Below, piece after piece: positions 6,203-8,948 of a stretch of DNA of 8,948 nucleotides. Under the pieces are notes generated by a model that was given only the letters and a program-made list of their open reading frames with translations, ran no database searches and had not been told where the DNA came from. Every line of letters begins with the position of its first letter. Position 1 is the first letter of the stretch. Origin of the DNA: CAWKZT01 sp963854565 (GTDB lineage Bacteria; Actinomycetota; Acidimicrobiia; Acidimicrobiales; JAHEJN01); contig CAWKZT010000071.1 of NCBI GenBank assembly GCA_963854565.1, forward strand, positions 1-8,948, in the 5' to 3' direction. Position numbers and translations under genes: made by a program.

Positions 6203-6752
6203 TTCTGACCCGTCTGATCGACAAGATGAGCACTGTGCGGTAGCCGAGCGGGCCTCAGGTCGGCGGCACGGGTTTGGGGCATTGCCTGCTTCGGCCGTGT
6301 CTTGGGTGCGATTTTCTTGGCTTACTACCGCTCTATTTGGTATTACCGCAGTTGGCGCGGTGTGGGGTCCCGACGCACTGGAGATTCTTGCTCTCGTCGT
6401 CGCTCTCGGATTGTTCGGTGTGGGCGCGATTTTGTTTATGTGGGCGTTCTTCTTATCGGCGGACCGCAGCCGCCTAGAAGAAGTGGCCGTCGTCGAGGTC
6501 TATTTTCTGGCCGGCAAGGTTGCCCCCGGGGTCGTAAAACTCCACTTCTTCGGTGCTTTGATGGCGCAAATTGTCATTGGTGTTACAACTGCCAGTATTC
6601 GCCCGTTCACTTCGCTGGCATTCGGTATCCTGGTCCCTGTGTTGGGTCTAGGAGTTACTGGTCGGTGGAGTGCCGAGCATGCCGACTACCGAACACGTAC
6701 GGTTCTCCGTACGAAGCGCAAAGCAACCGGAAAGGGTTCCGCCAGTGCCTGA
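6147..6752 (+). CDS. Putative four-helix membrane protein, function unknown
   Basis: I do not recognise a named family. The longest reading is 201 residues from a GTG at 6147, just after an in-frame TAG. Further in-frame GTGs lie at 6153, 6159, 6165, 6171, 6177 and 6195, so the start is uncertain. The one at 6195 is preceded by GGGGATGGGGAT, which could act as a ribosome site. Residues 1-20 are the repeat-encoded D/N-V tail, and 21-55 are polar. Four hydrophobic segments follow at about 57-73, 79-103, 133-150 and 156-172 (LVPVLGLGVTG at its end). A basic tail, TVLRTKRKATGK (185-196), suggests a cytoplasmic C-terminus. No catalytic motif is visible. Its end overlaps the SRPBCC gene by 8 bp, which implies translational coupling and perhaps a shared lipid or envelope role with pimB. 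The hydrophobic pattern and tight overlap make the gene credible. Confidence 0.75.
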   Translation: MDVDVDVNVNVNGDGDVNVSDPSDRQDEHCAVAERASGRRHGFGALPASAVSWVRFSWLTTALFGITAVGAVWGPDALEILALVVALGLFGVGAILFMWAFFLSADRSRLEEVAVVEVYFLAGKVAPGVVKLHFFGALMAQIVIGVTTASIRPFTSLAFGILVPVLGLGVTGRWSAEHADYRTRTVLRTKRKATGKGSASA

Positions 6753-7200
6753 GCAGACTACCCAACGCATCACTATCGACGCATCGCCTCAACGGGTGTT
6801 TGATGTCATTGTCGATGTTGCCCGATATCCCGAATGGGCGGGCGACGTAAAGCAAGTCGATATCCAACAAGCCGAGGATTCTGGCCGTCCCGGTTTAGTA
6901 GCCTTCCGCGCCGCGGCTATGGGCCGCAGCGTGAGTTATGTGCTGCGGTATTACTACGGCACCAGTCCGCTTCGTGTTGCCTGGCGACTCGTCGAGGGCG
7001 ACGTCGTGAGTCGCATGGACGGCGAGTACCTTCTCGAACCAACCTATGGCAATGTCAACTCCACCGAGGTCACCTATCACCTCAGCGTCGACATGCGCAT
7101 GCCCATTCCGGGCTTCATGCGTCGGCGCGGCGAAGCGCGCATCGTGCGGGCCGCATTGCAGGGTCTCAAGTCCCGGGCCGAATCGCCCGTTGCTGGCTGA
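6745..7200 (+). CDS. SRPBCC (START/Bet v1-like) family protein, Rv2185c-type
   Basis: This 151-residue protein reads as a single helix-grip SRPBCC domain, a fold that binds hydrophobic ligands such as lipids or polyketides. It is probably soluble, with no signal peptide. The opening EQTTQRITIDASPQRVFDVI (3-22) with ARYPEW (26-31), and the ending STEVTYHLSVDM (106-117), MPIPGF (119-124), RIVRAALQGLKSR (132-144), closely follow M. tuberculosis Rv2185c as I remember it. The reading frame is open further upstream, but the GTG at 6745 was chosen because GGAAAGGG lies about 9 nt before it and the homologous N-terminus begins there; it overlaps the membrane-protein gene by 8 bp. In mycobacteria the homologue lies three loci from pimB', so its nearness to a pimB-like gene here supports a link with mannolipid or acyl-lipid metabolism. 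No enzymatic residue assignment is possible, and a cyclase activity should not be assumed. Confidence 0.88.
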   Translation: MPEQTTQRITIDASPQRVFDVIVDVARYPEWAGDVKQVDIQQAEDSGRPGLVAFRAAAMGRSVSYVLRYYYGTSPLRVAWRLVEGDVVSRMDGEYLLEPTYGNVNSTEVTYHLSVDMRMPIPGFMRRRGEARIVRAALQGLKSRAESPVAG

Positions 7201-7274
7201 ACATGGAAACCATGCCGACTAATTCGTCGCATAAATGGATCGTCATGGGCTCTATGTTGCTCTAGCCTTGGGCC

Positions 7275-8438
7275 ATGGAATTTCGTCGTATCACTTCGCT
7301 GCCGCCCTATGTGTTCACTATTATCGATGCGCTGAAGGTCGAGGCCCGTCGAGCGGGCGAAGACGTTATTGACCTGGGATTCGGAAACCCCGATTTGCCG
7401 TCCCCCGACATAGCGGTCGACAAGCTGGCCGAGGCCGTGCACAACCCGCGAAATCACCGGTATTCGTCCAGTCGAGGTATACCGAAGCTCCGACAGGCCT
7501 TTGCCGACCTGTACAAGCGCCGCTTCGATGTCGAGCTCGACCCCGACACGGAGATCATCAACACGATGGGGGCCAAGGAAGGCCTTTCTCACCTGATGTG
7601 GGTTTTGGCTCAACCGGGCGACGCCGTGTTGGTGCCGTCACCTTCGTATCCCATCCATTTGTATGCGCCTTTGTTTGCGGGCGCTGAGGTGCGCGAGATT
7701 CCCTTGGGAACCGATGTCGACTTCTTCGAAAACATGCGCGAGCGTTGGGAATACTCCTGGCCCAAGCCTCGAGTCATCTTGTTGTCGTTTCCCCATAACC
7801 CCACCACCACGTGTGTCGACCTCGACTTCATGACCAAGATGGTTGCATTTGCGAAGGAAAAAGATGTCGTGCTGGTACACGACAACGCCTATGCCGACCT
7901 TGGGTTCGATGGGTACCGACCACCATCTATATTGCAGGTTCCTGGAGCCAAGGACGTAGCGGTCGAGTTGTACTCGATGACGAAAAGCTTTTCGATGGCT
8001 GGTTGGCGGATGGCGTTTATGGCCGGTAATCCGGAGATCATTGCTGCGTTGGCCAAACTTAAGTCTTACCTCGACTACGGCTCATTCCAGCCCATCCAAA
8101 TCGCCGCCACGGTCACGATGAACGAAGCACCAGAGCATCCTGCGCTAGTAAACGCGATCTACCAGACTCGTCGCGACACACTCTGCGAAGGTCTCAACCG
8201 CATTGGCTGGGAAATGGAACCACCTAGGGGCACCATGTTTGCTTGGGTTCCAATTCCCGATGCTTACAGCCATATGGGGTCGATTGAATTTGCTTCCTTC
8301 TTGGTGGAAAAAGCGAACGTAGCGGTGTCACCGGGCGTTGGCTTTGGTGCTGGCGGCGAAGGTTTTGTGCGCTTTGCGCTGGTCGAAAATGAACAGCGCA
8401 TCAATCAGGCTGTCCGTAATTTGCGCGACGTTCTCTAG
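7275..8438 (+). CDS. alaC: Class I PLP aminotransferase, alanine transaminase AlaC-like
   Basis: This 387-residue fold-type I aminotransferase is very close throughout to E. coli AlaC (YfdZ), which interconverts alanine + 2-oxoglutarate and pyruvate + glutamate in the cytoplasm. Matching segments are ITSLPPYVF (6-14), DLGFGNPDLPSP (33-44), YSSSRGIPKLR (63-73), GAKEGLSHLM (99-108), VPSPSYPIHLY (120-130), FPHNPTTTCVDLDF (172-185) and AVELYSMTKSFSMAGWR (229-245). K237 is the Schiff-base lysine, N175, D203 and Y206 contact the cofactor, and R366 in FVRFALVEN binds the substrate carboxylate. The related LL-diaminopimelate and MetC-type aminotransferases share the fold, so a wider substrate range is possible. 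The start is the ATG at 7275, with only a weak CTTGGG upstream. It follows the SRPBCC gene after 74 bp in which I see no other gene or clear promoter. Its stop lies 13 bp from the convergent glpK stop. Confidence 0.92.
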   Translation: MEFRRITSLPPYVFTIIDALKVEARRAGEDVIDLGFGNPDLPSPDIAVDKLAEAVHNPRNHRYSSSRGIPKLRQAFADLYKRRFDVELDPDTEIINTMGAKEGLSHLMWVLAQPGDAVLVPSPSYPIHLYAPLFAGAEVREIPLGTDVDFFENMRERWEYSWPKPRVILLSFPHNPTTTCVDLDFMTKMVAFAKEKDVVLVHDNAYADLGFDGYRPPSILQVPGAKDVAVELYSMTKSFSMAGWRMAFMAGNPEIIAALAKLKSYLDYGSFQPIQIAATVTMNEAPEHPALVNAIYQTRRDTLCEGLNRIGWEMEPPRGTMFAWVPIPDAYSHMGSIEFASFLVEKANVAVSPGVGFGAGGEGFVRFALVENEQRINQAVRNLRDVL

Positions 8439-8449
8439 GCCGTACGGCC
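8438..8449. other. 12-bp palindrome between the convergent alaC and glpK ends
   Basis: GGCCGTACGGCC is a perfect palindrome filling most of the 13-bp gap between the two stop codons; its first G is the last base of the alaC TAG. As RNA it could form only a 4-bp GC stem with a GTAC loop, and neither direction has a T-run. It is therefore at most a weak two-way terminator, and otherwise a chance palindrome. Confidence 0.35.
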
Positions 8450-8451
8450 GT

Positions 8452-8948
8452 CTACTGTTCGCTGGCCCAATTGAGCGAGCGTTCTACGCCGCGGTGCCAT
8501 TGTGTATGAGTTGCGTCGAGGGCCTGTCGGTCGCCCTCTGGTTTAACCACGACGTCGATCTTCCAGTTTGCCTCGATGTCGTCGAATGAGTTCCAGAAAC
8601 CCACGGCGAGGCCAGCAAGGTAGGCCGCGCCTAACGCCGTCGTTTCTTGGACGACGGGGCGAGCGACCTGAACGCCGAGTTGGTCGGCTTGTTGCTGCAG
8701 CAATGTGTTCATCGTGCTGGCACCACCGTCGACCCGCAAACGTCGCAACGGCGTGCCAGTGGCTTCGGTCATCGCGTCGACAACATCTCGAGTTTGATGG
8801 ACCATCGCATCAATTACGGCCTGCGCGATCTGCGGCCGGCCTGACCCACGGGTAAGTCCGGTAATCGTGCCGCGAGCGTACGGATCCCACCACGGACTGC
8901 CGAGCCCAGTAAAGGCCGGTACCAGCACGACCCCGTCCGATGATTCGC
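8452..8948 (-). CDS. glpK: Glycerol kinase, C-terminal part (5' end beyond window)
   Basis: This is the last 164 residues of a FGGY-family sugar kinase entering from the right edge; the frame is open to base 8948, so an internal GTG at 8928 is not the real start. Glycerol kinase phosphorylates glycerol with ATP to sn-glycerol-3-phosphate. Diagnostic segments are VPAFTGLGSPWWDPYARG, then GTITGLTRG with the FGGY signature pattern up to IDAMVHQTRDVVDAM, then RVDGGASTMNTLLQQQADQL and ETTALGAAYLAGLAVGFW. It ends in RSLNWASEQ with a TAG at 8454-8452. The text follows glycerol kinases rather than xylulo- or ribulokinases. It faces alaC and lies on the same strand as glpD, but about 5.8 kb upstream of it with six opposing genes between, so the two cannot share a simple transcript. 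Its product is the substrate of GlpD. Confidence 0.95.
   Translation of the reverse strand, partial: ESSDGVVLVPAFTGLGSPWWDPYARGTITGLTRGSGRPQIAQAVIDAMVHQTRDVVDAMTEATGTPLRRLRVDGGASTMNTLLQQQADQLGVQVARPVVQETTALGAAYLAGLAVGFWNSFDDIEANWKIDVVVKPEGDRQALDATHTQWHRGVERSLNWASEQ

Noticed and set aside
5974..6282. Minus-strand reading frame with a long His-Pro/His-Ser repeat, looking like a metal-binding protein
   Set aside because: The His-rich text is only the complement of the GGATGT hexamer array. The frame overlaps the end of pimB and the start of the membrane-protein gene and shows no ribosome site or homologous domain.
7201..7274. Separate promoter or small gene between the SRPBCC gene and alaC
   Set aside because: Only 74 bp, with no supported reading frame and no convincing -35/-10 pair; alaC may be read from the upstream unit or from a promoter I cannot identify.

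Overview
The window is GC-rich (roughly 60% by eye) and densely coded. The proteins look actinobacterial: a PimB'-type GT4 mannosyltransferase, an SRPBCC protein very close to mycobacterial Rv2185c, and an alkyl-DHAP-synthase-like flavoprotein beside glpD. I read it as an actinobacterial chromosome, possibly Acidimicrobiia or a relative. The lineage is inference, because no rRNA or other marker is present. I see no phage, insertion sequence, CRISPR or tRNA.

Layout. On the minus strand at the left, glpD (930-2612) is followed 23 bp later by an FAD-linked oxidase of the alkyldihydroxyacetonephosphate-synthase type, which runs off the left edge (1-906). A 95-bp divergent intergenic region (2613-2707) carries a perfect 6-6-6 inverted repeat, a candidate operator. 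A plus-strand block follows: trpD (2708-3757), queG (3764-4864), a pimB-like glycosyltransferase (4861-6000), a four-helix membrane protein of unknown function (about 6147-6752), an SRPBCC protein (6745-7200) and the class I aminotransferase alaC (7275-8438). Spacing from trpD to pimB is 6 bp and then a 4-bp ATGA overlap. The membrane protein and SRPBCC genes overlap by 8 bp. At the right edge, convergent with alaC, lies the C-terminal part of glpK (8452-8948, minus strand).

Biology. Glycerol use frames the window: GlpK makes glycerol-3-phosphate, GlpD oxidises it to DHAP, and the co-transcribed flavoprotein belongs to a family whose eukaryotic members use acyl-DHAP to make ether lipids. Between them lie tryptophan synthesis (TrpD), tRNA queuosine maturation (QueG), alanine/pyruvate transamination (AlaC) and a small envelope group (PimB, membrane protein, SRPBCC).

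The most unusual part is 5977-6202, where four different repeat structures follow one another between pimB and the membrane-protein gene: GTAGAC direct repeats, a 25-bp perfect hairpin, a 12-bp tandem repeat, and ten units of a GGATGT-like hexamer that run into the next reading frame. There the hexamers encode a D/N-V repeat ending in an EF-hand/dockerin-like loop. The other notable point is a TrpD whose GTGGDG phosphate-binding motif reads GAGGSK. I found no clearly new multi-gene system; the repeat cluster and the TrpD variant are the leads.
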